Of a DNA stretch of 64,000 nucleotides, positions 8,816 through 19,411 are shown one piece after another. The notes under the pieces are model-generated. The model was given only the letters and a program-made list of their open reading frames with translations, was not told where the DNA came from and ran no database searches. Source of the stretch: VAZQ01 sp963841705 (GTDB lineage Bacteria > Pseudomonadota > Alphaproteobacteria > Rhizobiales > Xanthobacteraceae). Position 1 is the stretch's first letter; each line of letters starts with the position of its first letter. The position numbers were made by a program, and so were the translations under genes. Location: the NCBI GenBank assembly GCA_963841705.1, contig CAWJDY010000063.1, forward strand, positions 124,001-188,000, given 5' to 3'.

Positions 8816-9886
8816 TCACGGCAACCACTGCGGCGCGGCAATCACCTCCGGTCCGGCGGAATGGGCACGATCGATCTCACCGACAAGATCTCGCAGCACC
8901 TCGGGAACGCCGGCTCCGGTGACGGCCGAAAGCACGCGAGGTTGCATCTGCGATATCGGCTGGCGATGCGCTCGCGCATTTCGCTCCATCGCACGTCGCA
9001 GCCGTGCAGTCTGCTGCGCCAATTGCGCTGGCTCCAATGCATCGGATTTGTTGAGCGCTACCACTTCCGGCTTGTCGGCCAGTCCATGGCCATACGCCTC
9101 GATCTCTGCCCGAATGGTCTTGTAGGCCTTGCCGGCATCCTCAGTGGTACCGTCCACGAGGTGGAGGAGAACCCGGCAACGCTCGATGTGACCAAGAAAT
9201 CGGTCGCCGAGACCGGCACCTTGATGCGCACCCTCGATCAAGCCCGGGATGTCCGCGAGCACGAGCTCGCGGCCGTCGATCTCGACCACCCCGAGCTGGG
9301 GATGCAGTGTCGTGAACGGGTAATCCGCGATCTTGGGCTTGGCCGCGCTGACTGCGGCAAGAAAGGTCGATTTTCCCGCATTCGGCAGACCGACGATGCC
9401 GGCGTCTGCGATCAGCTTGAGGCGTAGACGGATCGTGAGCTCCTGCCCAGGCTGGCCCGGATTGGCATGGCGCGGAGCGCGATTGGTGGACGATTTGAAA
9501 TGGGCATTTCCGAACCCGCCATTTCCGCCACGCGCGAGCACCACGCGCTCTCCGGCATGCGTGAGATCGGCAAGCAGGCTCTCACCGTCTTCTTCATAGA
9601 TCTGTGTCCCTACCGGCACTCTCAGGAGGAGATCGGCGCCGTTCGCACCGTGCCGGTCCTTGCCCATCCCGTTGCCGCCTTTCCTCGCCTTGAAGTGCTG
9701 CTGATAGCGGTAGTCGATCAGCGTGTTGAGGCTCTCCACGGCCTCGGCGACGACATCGCCTCCTTTGCCGCCGTCGCCGCCGTTCGGTCCGCCGAATTCT
9801 ATGAATTTCTCGCGTCGAAACGACACGCAGCCGTTCCCGCCGTCACCGGAGCGGATATAGACCTTGGCCTCGTCGAGAAATTTCAT
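8816..9886 (-). CDS. obgE: GTPase Obg/CgtA
   Basis: Essential ribosome-associated GTPase for 50S maturation. The 356-residue protein has the glycine-rich Obg domain (residues 1-158, repeated GGDGGKGGDV and GGNGGFGNAHF motifs) and a G domain with P-loop GLPNAGKS at 166-173 and G3 DIPGLIEG. The C-terminal extension is short, as in many alphaproteobacteria. It is normally downstream of rpmA; here a deacylase gene lies between them. Confidence 0.97.
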   Translation of the reverse strand: MKFLDEAKVYIRSGDGGNGCVSFRREKFIEFGGPNGGDGGKGGDVVAEAVESLNTLIDYRYQQHFKARKGGNGMGKDRHGANGADLLLRVPVGTQIYEEDGESLLADLTHAGERVVLARGGNGGFGNAHFKSSTNRAPRHANPGQPGQELTIRLRLKLIADAGIVGLPNAGKSTFLAAVSAAKPKIADYPFTTLHPQLGVVEIDGRELVLADIPGLIEGAHQGAGLGDRFLGHIERCRVLLHLVDGTTEDAGKAYKTIRAEIEAYGHGLADKPEVVALNKSDALEPAQLAQQTARLRRAMERNARAHRQPISQMQPRVLSAVTGAGVPEVLRDLVGEIDRAHSAGPEVIAAPQWLP

Positions 9887-10284
9887 AGGGTTTACAAATG
9901 CGGCCGCGACAGCTCGAACGGGAGAGCACAGCGCCTTTCGTCCGCGCCGCCGATCCAGCCTGTCCGAATTACAGATTTATGCCGGCCATTAAACGCCAAT
10001 GCCCGGCATGCGCCGGGCACGACCAACTATAAGCAACCATCGGGAGGGGCCAAGGCGGGCCATGCCTCACTGATGCGGCCCAATAGGCCGCTCCCGACGC
10101 TGCCGTTCGCCAAACTGCCGCTACGCCGCGACCCGAACGCTGCCGCGGCGATCATCGCGGCTAGAATAACCCGGGGGCATCGCACCTCCGTTCGGTCCTT
10201 CGCACCTTGTGAGTTTGGTGAGTCGCCGGTCGCATGTCAATAGGTACGAAGTGGCGCAGCTCCAAAGTTCCATCAAAAAAAATT
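9887..10284. other. Intergenic region between the deacylase gene and obgE
   Basis: No gene is supported here. A perfect 8-bp inverted repeat TGCCCGGC / GCCGGGCA with a four-base loop lies at 10000-10019 but has no T-tract on either strand; it resembles a dispersed GC-rich repeat. The obgE promoter and leader should lie in this stretch. Confidence 0.5.
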
Positions 10285-11901
10285 TCAGCTGACTGCACCC
10301 GTCTTGTCACGGCGCAGGACGCTGCCCGGGAGTGCGCCGGTGTGGACGGCATTCTCGACCACGAGGATGCCGTTGACGAGCACCGTCGTGCGTGTCCCGC
10401 TCGGATACTGGTGCGGATCGGTATAGGTCGCACGGTCGCAGAAATCGTCGGGATCAAAGATCGTCACGTCGGCGCGGTAGCCTTGCTGCAAGAGACCGCG
10501 ATCCTTCAGCTTGAGCGCGCGCGCCGTCGCACCGGTCATCTTGCGAACGGCAAGCTCAAGCGGGAGCAGCCCGAGCTCGCGCACGTAGCGGCTGAGGATG
10601 CGAGGGAACGTGCCGTAGAAACGCGGATGCGGCATGCCCTCGCTCACACTGCCATAGTCGGCGACACAATTGCCGTCCGATCCGACGAGTGCCGCGGGGG
10701 AACGTATGATCTCCCGGACGTCGTCCTCGGAGATTGATGTGACCAGCACCCGTGTCGCGGCCTTATCCTCGATCAGATAATCGGCCACCGTATCGATGGG
10801 ATCCTGTCGGCGCTCCGCCGCGATTTCGGCGACAGTATGCCCGGCGTACTGCGGCAGATGGGGAGAGATCGAGATCTGCACGCAATCCCAGGACGGGATG
10901 CGACCCCAATTGTTGAGTCCCGCGCGCGCGATGTCGGCGCGAATGCGCTCGCGCGTCTCGGCGAGGCGCAGGCGTTGCAACATGGCCGCCACCCCGCCGG
11001 CTTGGACCCATTGCGGCATCAAGTTCTTCAGCGGATTGCTGCCGGCGGCATAAGGATAGGAATCGCAATCGACTTCGAGCCCGCGCGCCTTGGCTTGCGC
11101 AATCATGTCGAGCGCGCGCGTGGCCTTGCCCCAGTTGTCCATCCCCGAGCACTTGAGATGCACGATCTCGACATGCACGCCGCAGTTCTCCGCCACATCG
11201 ATCGCTTCTGCGAGCGCCTCGATCACGTTGTCGGATTCATCTCGCAGATGGGTGAAATAGCCCGCGTTGCAGCGCTTGAGCACCCGGCATAGCGCCATGA
11301 TCTCGTCAGCGCTCGCATATGAGCCGGGGGCGGTGAAAAGGCCGGTCGACAACCCGAGCGCGCCCGCGTCCAGCGCTTCTTGCAACAGCGCAATCATCGC
11401 TTCGAGCTCACGCCGCGAGGGCGGCCCCGGCTCCATGCCCATCACCATCAGGCGAAGCGTATTGTGGCCGACCAGCATTCCCGCATTGACCGCAGCCGCC
11501 GGGAAGCCGTCGAGATAATCGGCAAAGCTCGTCTCCCTGAACGGCAGCCATGGAGCGCTTGGGCTCAGATAATCGCGCAGGAGATCGACCTTGCCGGCGA
11601 GCGCCGGCGCGACCGAGAAGCCGCAGTGCCCGACGATCTCCGTCGTGACGCCTTGGCGCACCTTGCTCTCAGCCTTGGGATTGATCGGCAGCGTGAAGTC
11701 GGAATGAGTCTTGATGTCGATGAAACCGGGCGCAACGGCGAGGCCGGCCGCGTCGATCACCTTTGCGGACTTTCCGGTGAGACCTCTGTCGACCGCGGCG
11801 ATGCGGCCGCAATGGATTGCAACGTCCTCCTGTCTGCCGGCGGCTCCGGTTCCATCGAGCACCAGGCCGCCGCGTATGAGGATGTCGTAATCTCCGATCA
11901 T
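10285..11901 (-). CDS. N-acyl-D-amino-acid deacylase family amidohydrolase
   Basis: A 538-residue amidohydrolase-superfamily protein of the D-aminoacylase group, which hydrolyses N-acyl-D-amino acids. It shows the N-terminal composite domain (DILIRGGLVLDGTGAAG), the segment APGFIDIKTHSDF, a VGHCGFSVAP strand with the metal-bridging cysteine, HLRDESD, and VHLKCSG. In most family members the first motif reads D-x-H-x-H; here the first His is Lys (K64 in D-I-K-T-H, numbering from ATG 11901). The other metal ligands appear present. It lies between obgE and rpmA in the same direction, an unusual place. A GTG one codon upstream is an alternative start. Confidence 0.9.
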   Translation of the reverse strand: MIGDYDILIRGGLVLDGTGAAGRQEDVAIHCGRIAAVDRGLTGKSAKVIDAAGLAVAPGFIDIKTHSDFTLPINPKAESKVRQGVTTEIVGHCGFSVAPALAGKVDLLRDYLSPSAPWLPFRETSFADYLDGFPAAAVNAGMLVGHNTLRLMVMGMEPGPPSRRELEAMIALLQEALDAGALGLSTGLFTAPGSYASADEIMALCRVLKRCNAGYFTHLRDESDNVIEALAEAIDVAENCGVHVEIVHLKCSGMDNWGKATRALDMIAQAKARGLEVDCDSYPYAAGSNPLKNLMPQWVQAGGVAAMLQRLRLAETRERIRADIARAGLNNWGRIPSWDCVQISISPHLPQYAGHTVAEIAAERRQDPIDTVADYLIEDKAATRVLVTSISEDDVREIIRSPAALVGSDGNCVADYGSVSEGMPHPRFYGTFPRILSRYVRELGLLPLELAVRKMTGATARALKLKDRGLLQQGYRADVTIFDPDDFCDRATYTDPHQYPSGTRTTVLVNGILVVENAVHTGALPGSVLRRDKTGAVS

Positions 11902-12417
11902 CACCTGGAGCGCCGCCTCAGAGAATGATGTTGCGTTCCTGCATCCTCGCAGCTCGCAGCCGCACCGTCATGCGGCTGAGGATGATGCAACCAAAGCGGG
12001 AGTAAACAGGGCCTCTATTGCAAACAACAATGAATCTACAATGATTTTTCAACCTCAGGTTGAACAGCTGATTCCTGCCGAACGCCTTATCTGCTCCCCA
12101 ACTCCCATTTCGGCGGGTAGTGCCCAAGCGAAGATTGCTGCCACGATACACCTCTCCGAGCGCCACAAGAAAAGCCGGCACAGTGATCCGCGCCGAGCTT
12201 GCTTACGCTCCAAGAGATGCGCCTAAGTACACGAGTCGCGCTTTCCGGTCCAGAATTCAGAGGTTGCAAAAAGCAGGACTGCTCGCCCATCGATCTGAAA
12301 AAATCGAACACGGGCTGATGCGATAAGCCGGACCCAATCCCTGCGAGCGTTGGAATTTTCCCGCGGCATCCGCTATGCGCGCATCTGCGGTGACCAGAGC
12401 GTGCAGGAGGCCGCGAT
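11902..12417. other. Intergenic region upstream of the deacylase gene
   Basis: About 500 bases with locally higher AT content (around 12000-12060). A 7-bp hairpin AGCCGCA / TGCGGCT lies near 11957-11976. No open frame shows family features or a ribosome binding site. It probably holds promoters for the deacylase gene and the small gene at 12418. Confidence 0.4.
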
Positions 12418-12588
12418 ATGAACAAGAAAACCGGACCGTCCGATGCTGCACAGGAAGCGCCGGACGAGGAGATGCAGGCGATAGGCTATCCGCCGCCGGT
12501 CGATCCCGGAACGTTCGGCCGAAGGCTTTCCGAGATCATCAAGAGAGCGATACGACCAAAGGAAGACCGGGCAAACAGAAAGCCCTGA
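12418..12588 (+). CDS. Small hypothetical protein, 56 residues
   Basis: A short gene with a strong AGGAGG seven bases before its ATG, ending in TGA at 12586-12588. The product begins MNKKTGPSDAAQEAPDEEM, has a Pro-rich centre (GYPPPVDPG) and a basic C-terminal helix (FGRRLSEIIKRAIRPKEDR). Charged, no signal peptide or membrane segment, no recognised domain. It runs towards rpmA (opposite strand). Codon use and the ribosome binding site argue for translation; function is unknown. Confidence 0.6.
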   Translation: MNKKTGPSDAAQEAPDEEMQAIGYPPPVDPGTFGRRLSEIIKRAIRPKEDRANRKP

Positions 12589-12625
12589 AACGCTGCGGGA
12601 TGCGGGCGACCCCGCCTATCGTTGA

Positions 12626-12898
12626 TTATTCCGCCGGGGCTTCTAGCGCGGGCAGCACGGATACGAAAACGCGGCCTTTCGCTTTGGTCCGAAACTGCAC
12701 CTGGCCATTGATCAAAGCGAACAGCGTGTGGTCCTTGCCAAGCCCGACATTCGGGCCAGGGTGCCACTTTGTGCCGCGTTGCCGCGCAATGATATTTCCG
12801 GCCAGCACGCTCTCGCCGCCAAAGATTTTCAGGCCAAGTCGTTGACTATGCGAATCGCGGCCGTTGCGCGAGGATCCGCCTGCTTTCTTGTGCGCCAT
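12626..12898 (-). CDS. rpmA: 50S ribosomal protein L27
   Basis: Ninety residues beginning MAHKKAGGSSRNGRDSHSQR, the highly conserved L27 N-terminus that reaches the peptidyl-transferase centre. The core WHPGPNVGLGKDHTLFAL is intact. It follows rplU by 53 bases in the same direction, the standard rplU-rpmA operon. Confidence 0.98.
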   Translation of the reverse strand: MAHKKAGGSSRNGRDSHSQRLGLKIFGGESVLAGNIIARQRGTKWHPGPNVGLGKDHTLFALINGQVQFRTKAKGRVFVSVLPALEAPAE

Positions 12899-12951
12899 GT
12901 CAGAGGTCCTTGAGCTGCGAGCCTATATAATAATTGCGCTTTGCGGCAAAA

Positions 12952-13392
12952 TCACCCGCTTGCGCCAGGATTCGCGGCAGCCTCGGCGAATGGGGTGGCA
13001 GCTTGAGCGCCCTCTGCCGCCTCGGCGTCTGCCGCCGGATGCGCCTCGCCCTGAGCCTTGGCGCGCGTGCCGGGTTTGGCGCCGTCGGTGAGGATCTCGG
13101 TCACCCGCACAAGCGTGAACTCCTGCCGGTGCCCCCGTTTGCGCCGCGAGTTCTTGCGGCGGCGCTTCTTGAAAGCGATGATCTTGGGGCCGCGGCTCTG
13201 CTCCAGCACTTCCGCCGTAACCGAAGCGCCCGTCACCGTCGGTGCCCCGAGGGTCACATTCTCGCCGCCGACCAGGAGAACCTCGGGGAGTTGAACAACC
13301 TCGCCGGGATTCCCCGCGATCTTTTCGATCTTGATCACATCCTCAGCGGCAACCCGATATTGCTTTCCGCCGGTCTTGATCACTGCGAACAT
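12952..13392 (-). CDS. rplU: 50S ribosomal protein L21
   Basis: Starts MFAVIKTGGKQYRVAAEDVIKIEKI, the L21 signature, and contains KRRRKNSRRKRGHRQ typical of the RNA-binding segment. At 146 residues it is longer than the ~103-residue E. coli protein because of an Ala- and Glu-rich low-complexity C-terminal tail (about residues 108-146), a feature common in alphaproteobacteria. Confidence 0.97.
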   Translation of the reverse strand: MFAVIKTGGKQYRVAAEDVIKIEKIAGNPGEVVQLPEVLLVGGENVTLGAPTVTGASVTAEVLEQSRGPKIIAFKKRRRKNSRRKRGHRQEFTLVRVTEILTDGAKPGTRAKAQGEAHPAADAEAAEGAQAATPFAEAAANPGASG

Positions 13393-13732
13393 CGTTATGC
13401 CCTCGTATTCAATTTTCGATGCTCGGCGATTGCCGGACCCGCTGGGTTGCCGATTTTGGATTGGCGGCCTTTATGCCGGCGTACGGCCCTGCCTGCGCAG
13501 CTTCTTGGGGCCGGTCGGCGGCGGTTATGGCTGCCAGGGTCGAAACTGTCAAGAATGGACGGCACGGGCGAGGTTTCAAACCCGCCCCTACGGCCGGATT
13601 TTGGCCGGCATCGGCGATTTTCTGGAACCCGCCAAAAAAAGCTTCTATAAGCCATTGCTCCGCACCTGCTTTTAAGTGTCGCGGAGTTCGCCATTGGGCC
13701 GTTCCGCGCGGCCAAGCATCGGAAGAAAAAGG
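13393..13732. other. Divergent promoter region rplU / acnA
   Basis: About 340 bases between divergent genes. It contains the degenerate repeat copy at 13563-13591 and should hold the promoters of both genes; I cannot assign boxes with confidence. Confidence 0.4.
13563..13591. repeat. 29-bp palindromic repeat family, copy 1 (degenerate left arm)
   Basis: The right half matches AAACCCGCCCCTAC exactly. The left arm of the palindrome is degraded. Related copies are at 20939, 24892, 40224 and 48175. Confidence 0.65.
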
Positions 13733-16513
<2,781 letters not shown>

Positions 16514-16522
16514 TCACATCGC

Positions 16523-16689
16523 CGTGTCCCGGCCGAGTGCGTAAGGGCTCTTAGCCCGAACGCACGAGAGCCGGGGCCCAGGGGCGACAAGCGCAAACAT
16601 CAGTTCTGCTTGACGGCCCGCGCCTGCGGCTCCTGGGTCCCGGATCTTCGCTCGCGCGAGCAGGCTCGCGCTCGCTCGTCCGGGACACG
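16523..16689. repeat. Nested inverted-repeat intergenic element
   Basis: Three nested or adjacent pairings are visible. The ends CGTGTCCCGG (16523-16532) and CCGGGACACG (16680-16689) are perfect complements. An inner pair is at 16571-16582 and 16632-16643 with one wobble. A hairpin GTGCGT..GGGCT / AGCCC..ACGCAC spans 16537-16565. It looks like a mobile or dispersed palindromic element between acnA and the DUF1223 gene. Confidence 0.65.
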
Positions 16690-16784
16690 CAGCAGCGAAC
16701 CTCGCGGGTCACCGGCATGTGACTGGCGGGTGAACGCGCGGGCGGTTAAGACTTGGCGCAGATAACAATCGGAAAATCGAGATC

Positions 16785-17525
16785 GTGCGCCGCTTCGTTG
16801 CTCTCGCGTTGCTATCGTGCTGCTGGGCGCTCCCCATGAGCGCCGCCCAGGCCCAGACCCGCGCGGTGGTGGAATTGTTCACCAGCCAAGGCTGCTCGTC
16901 CTGTCCGCCTGCCGACAAACTCCTGGGCGAGCTCGCGAGCGACCCTTCGCTGGTGGTCATGAGCATCCCGATCGACTACTGGGATTATCTCGGCTGGAAA
17001 GACACCCTGGCCAGCCCGCGCAACACCGCTCGGCAGAAAGCCTACGCCCGGACGCGCGGCGACGGACAGGTCTACACCCCGCAAGCCGTTGTGAACGGCA
17101 GCCTGCATGCGCTGGGCAGCGACAAGGTTGCCATCGAGCAGGCGATCGCCAAATCGCGCAAGAGCGGCGCCATGTCGGTCTCCTCGGTCTCCCCCGTGAT
17201 GCTGGCCGTGCGCGACGGGCAGATCAGCCTCGCGCTGCCGGAGACCGAAGGTGAGGCGCGCGGCGAGGCATGGCTGTGCGGGCTGACGCGAAACGTCACC
17301 ATCGCCATCGGACGCGGCGAGAACAACGGCCGCACCATCACCTATCACAACGTCGCGCGGCGCTGGGTGAAGCTCGGCGATTGGGCCGGACATGCGCGCA
17401 GTTTCAGCGTTCCGGCGCAGACCCTCGCCGGGGACGGGATCGACAGCGCCGCCGTGCTCGTGCAGATGGGCAGCCCCGAGCGGCCGCAGACCATCCTGGG
17501 CGCTGCCTTCGCCGCTCTTCACTGA
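16785..17525 (+). CDS. DUF1223 thioredoxin-like exported protein
   Basis: A 246-residue protein starting at GTG, with a signal peptide (RRFVALALLSCCWALPMSAAQA) and then VVELFTSQGCSSCPPADKLLGEL, the CxxC-containing DUF1223 thioredoxin-like motif. YTPQAVVNG fits the cis-Pro loop of the fold. It probably acts in the periplasm on thiols or disulfides, though no substrate is known. Its placement downstream of acnA is seen in related genomes. Confidence 0.88.
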   Translation: MRRFVALALLSCCWALPMSAAQAQTRAVVELFTSQGCSSCPPADKLLGELASDPSLVVMSIPIDYWDYLGWKDTLASPRNTARQKAYARTRGDGQVYTPQAVVNGSLHALGSDKVAIEQAIAKSRKSGAMSVSSVSPVMLAVRDGQISLALPETEGEARGEAWLCGLTRNVTIAIGRGENNGRTITYHNVARRWVKLGDWAGHARSFSVPAQTLAGDGIDSAAVLVQMGSPERPQTILGAAFAALH

Positions 17526-17630
17526 GCGCACAAAGCAATAAATCATAAATAGCGTCTCGACGCGGGGCGCCCTCGCCGGCCATAATCACGCGGGTAGCAG
17601 GACCCACTTTCGGGCAGGGGGTTGCTCGCG

Positions 17631-18167
17631 GTGAACGACACGCCGGACATCACATGGTTGCTCGCCGCCGTGAGCCAGGGGGATCAGGGTGCGTTCGAGC
17701 GCCTCTACGCGGCGACGAGCGCCAAGCTTTACGGGGTGGTGCTGCGGATCGTGCGCCGTCACGAGCTCGCGGCAGCGGTGATGGAGGACGCCTACCTGCA
17801 GATCTGGAACACGGCAGGCGACTTCAATCCCGGCCAATCCAGCGCACTGGCCTGGATGGTGGGGCTTGCGCGCAGGCTCGCCGTCGATGTTTCCCGCCAA
17901 TCCAGTGGGGCTGAAGGCGAGCCGGAAGTGGTCGAGGAGAACGAAGGCCCGAGCGCGGTGCCGCGCCATCAGCTCAGCGATGCGCTCAAGCGGCTGTTGA
18001 CCTGCATCGGACGGCTGGAGCCGGATCGCCAGCGCATGCTGCTTCTCGCCTATTACGGCGCGTTCAGCCGTGAGCAGCTCGCGGCCAAGCTCGATATGCC
18101 GGTCGATCTGCTCAAGGATGCGCTCCGGCGCAGCCTGATCGAGGTCGAGCAATGCCTGACGACGTGA
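17631..18167 (+). CDS. ECF-type RNA polymerase sigma factor
   Basis: A 178-residue sigma-70 family protein. Region 2 runs from about residue 12 (QGDQGAFERLYAATSAKLYGVVLRIV) through DAYLQIWNTAGDF; region 4 is at RLEPDRQRMLLLAYYGAFSREQLAAKLDMPVDLLKDALRRSL. The type resembles EcfK sigma factors paired with RskA-like anti-sigma proteins. The GTG start at 17631 is preceded by CAGGGGG; a TTG at 17622 would leave no spacing. Its 3' end overlaps the anti-sigma gene by 16 bases. The inducing signal is unknown. Confidence 0.88.
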   Translation: MNDTPDITWLLAAVSQGDQGAFERLYAATSAKLYGVVLRIVRRHELAAAVMEDAYLQIWNTAGDFNPGQSSALAWMVGLARRLAVDVSRQSSGAEGEPEVVEENEGPSAVPRHQLSDALKRLLTCIGRLEPDRQRMLLLAYYGAFSREQLAAKLDMPVDLLKDALRRSLIEVEQCLTT

Positions 18168-19075
18168 CCGCTGAACCCAATAATAAGGGCGTACTCGCGG
18201 GAGAATACGTCCTCGGCACGCTGGATGCGGACGAACGTGCCGCCGCGCAGAATTTGTTCGCTGAAGATGCAGACTTCACCGCCAAGGTGAAGGTGTGGGA
18301 GCGCCGGCTCGGCGAGCTGCATCTCATGGTCGAGCCGATCGAGCCGGAGCCCGACCTGTGGGCGCGCATCAAAGCGCGACTGCCTGAGCCCGCGCCTGCG
18401 CTGGAGCCCGAGCCGCAGCAGGCGGAGCCGGAGCCGCAGCAGCCGGAGCCCGCAGCCACGCTGCGGGAGCCGGGAGTCACGCTGCCGGAGCCGGGAGTCA
18501 CGCTGCCGGAGTTCAAGTTTGACTTTGATTTCACGCCTAAAGAGGAGTGGGCTGCAAAACCGGAGCTGCCTCCCGCGCCGACGCTGGCACCCGAGCCTGC
18601 GGCCAACTCTGCCGCCGCTACCGATGAGCAGGTTTCAGCAAACAAGGTCACCGAGCCGAGCCCAGCGGACCTGATCGCATTGCCCAGCTTGGAGGCTCCA
18701 CCCAGCGGGCCTGCCGCGCCAAAAGCCGTGCCGGAGGCGCCCGATTTGGAAGCGCCGGCCATGCCGCCCGCCAGCACGCCCGCCCCGTTGCCTTCGTTCA
18801 TTGCGCCAAAGCCAAGGCCGGCCGCGACAACGGTCGAGATCGAGCAGAAGGTCAGGTCGCTGCGCCGGCATCTCGTTGGCTGGCGCGTTTTCGCGGGCAT
18901 CATGGTGCTCGCGCTGCTCGCGCTGGCAGGCTTGGTCGCGGTGTGGAGATACGCGCCGGAGCGCGTGCCGCCGGAGCTGCGCCCGGTGGCACTGATGCGG
19001 CTCGCTGGTATCAGCGTCGATACCGGGGCGCCGTCGCGCAAGCCCCTTCCCCCCGAATCTCAATTCGACGAATAG
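18152..19075 (+). CDS. RskA-like membrane anti-sigma factor with Pro/Glu-rich linker
   Basis: A 307-residue protein. The N-terminal cytoplasmic anti-sigma domain (about 10-75, GEYVLGTLDADERAAAQNLF) should bind the upstream sigma factor. A low-complexity linker (about 76-235) is rich in P, E and A, including an exact tandem of EPGVTLP at about residues 105-118. One membrane segment is at about 246-264, followed by a short periplasmic tail of about 40 residues. The usual large periplasmic RskA C-terminal domain is missing, so signal sensing may need a partner. Translation is coupled to the sigma gene. Confidence 0.82.
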   Translation: MPDDVTAEPNNKGVLAGEYVLGTLDADERAAAQNLFAEDADFTAKVKVWERRLGELHLMVEPIEPEPDLWARIKARLPEPAPALEPEPQQAEPEPQQPEPAATLREPGVTLPEPGVTLPEFKFDFDFTPKEEWAAKPELPPAPTLAPEPAANSAAATDEQVSANKVTEPSPADLIALPSLEAPPSGPAAPKAVPEAPDLEAPAMPPASTPAPLPSFIAPKPRPAATTVEIEQKVRSLRRHLVGWRVFAGIMVLALLALAGLVAVWRYAPERVPPELRPVALMRLAGISVDTGAPSRKPLPPESQFDE

Positions 19076-19151
19076 CCGTACTGCGTCACAAGTTGCCCCT
19101 CGATGTCATTCCGGGGCGCAGAGTAGTTTGTGAGGCAGTAGGGATTGCCTG

Positions 19152-19355
19152 TCAGCGGATAGTGCGCCCTTGCTCCGCGGCGGCGGTCACCGGCGGGCCC
19201 ACCTTGATCACCACGCTCTCGACCCGCGGTGCAGCCGCATCGTTCATGCGGCTTGCGATCCCCATTGCGGCGATAATGGTCGCGCAGATGAGCGAAACGA
19301 GCACGATCTTCAGGTGAGTCGTGCGGTCGGCGGTCAGCAATGACGAGTTGTTCAT
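19152..19355 (-). CDS. Small single-pass membrane protein, 67 residues
   Basis: Begins MNNSSLLTADRTTHLKIVLV with one hydrophobic segment (about 16-35) and a soluble tail. A purine-rich GGGGGAGGG stretch precedes the ATG. Small proteins with this N-terminus occur in Bradyrhizobium-like genomes; function unknown. It stands alone, convergent with the anti-sigma gene. Confidence 0.75.
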   Translation of the reverse strand: MNNSSLLTADRTTHLKIVLVSLICATIIAAMGIASRMNDAAAPRVESVVIKVGPPVTAAAEQGRTIR

Positions 19356-19411
19356 CCCACCCTCCCCCGGGTCCCTAACGATCCGTTAGTCGCAAGCCCC
19401 GGGGAAAAGGT

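Noticed and set aside
10000..10019. Perfect GC-rich hairpin as a terminator
   Set aside because: No T-run follows on either strand.
12087..12425. Open frame on the minus strand in the 12-kb intergenic region
   Set aside because: Composition and lack of a start signal suggest a chance frame; it overlaps the ribosome site of the small plus-strand gene.
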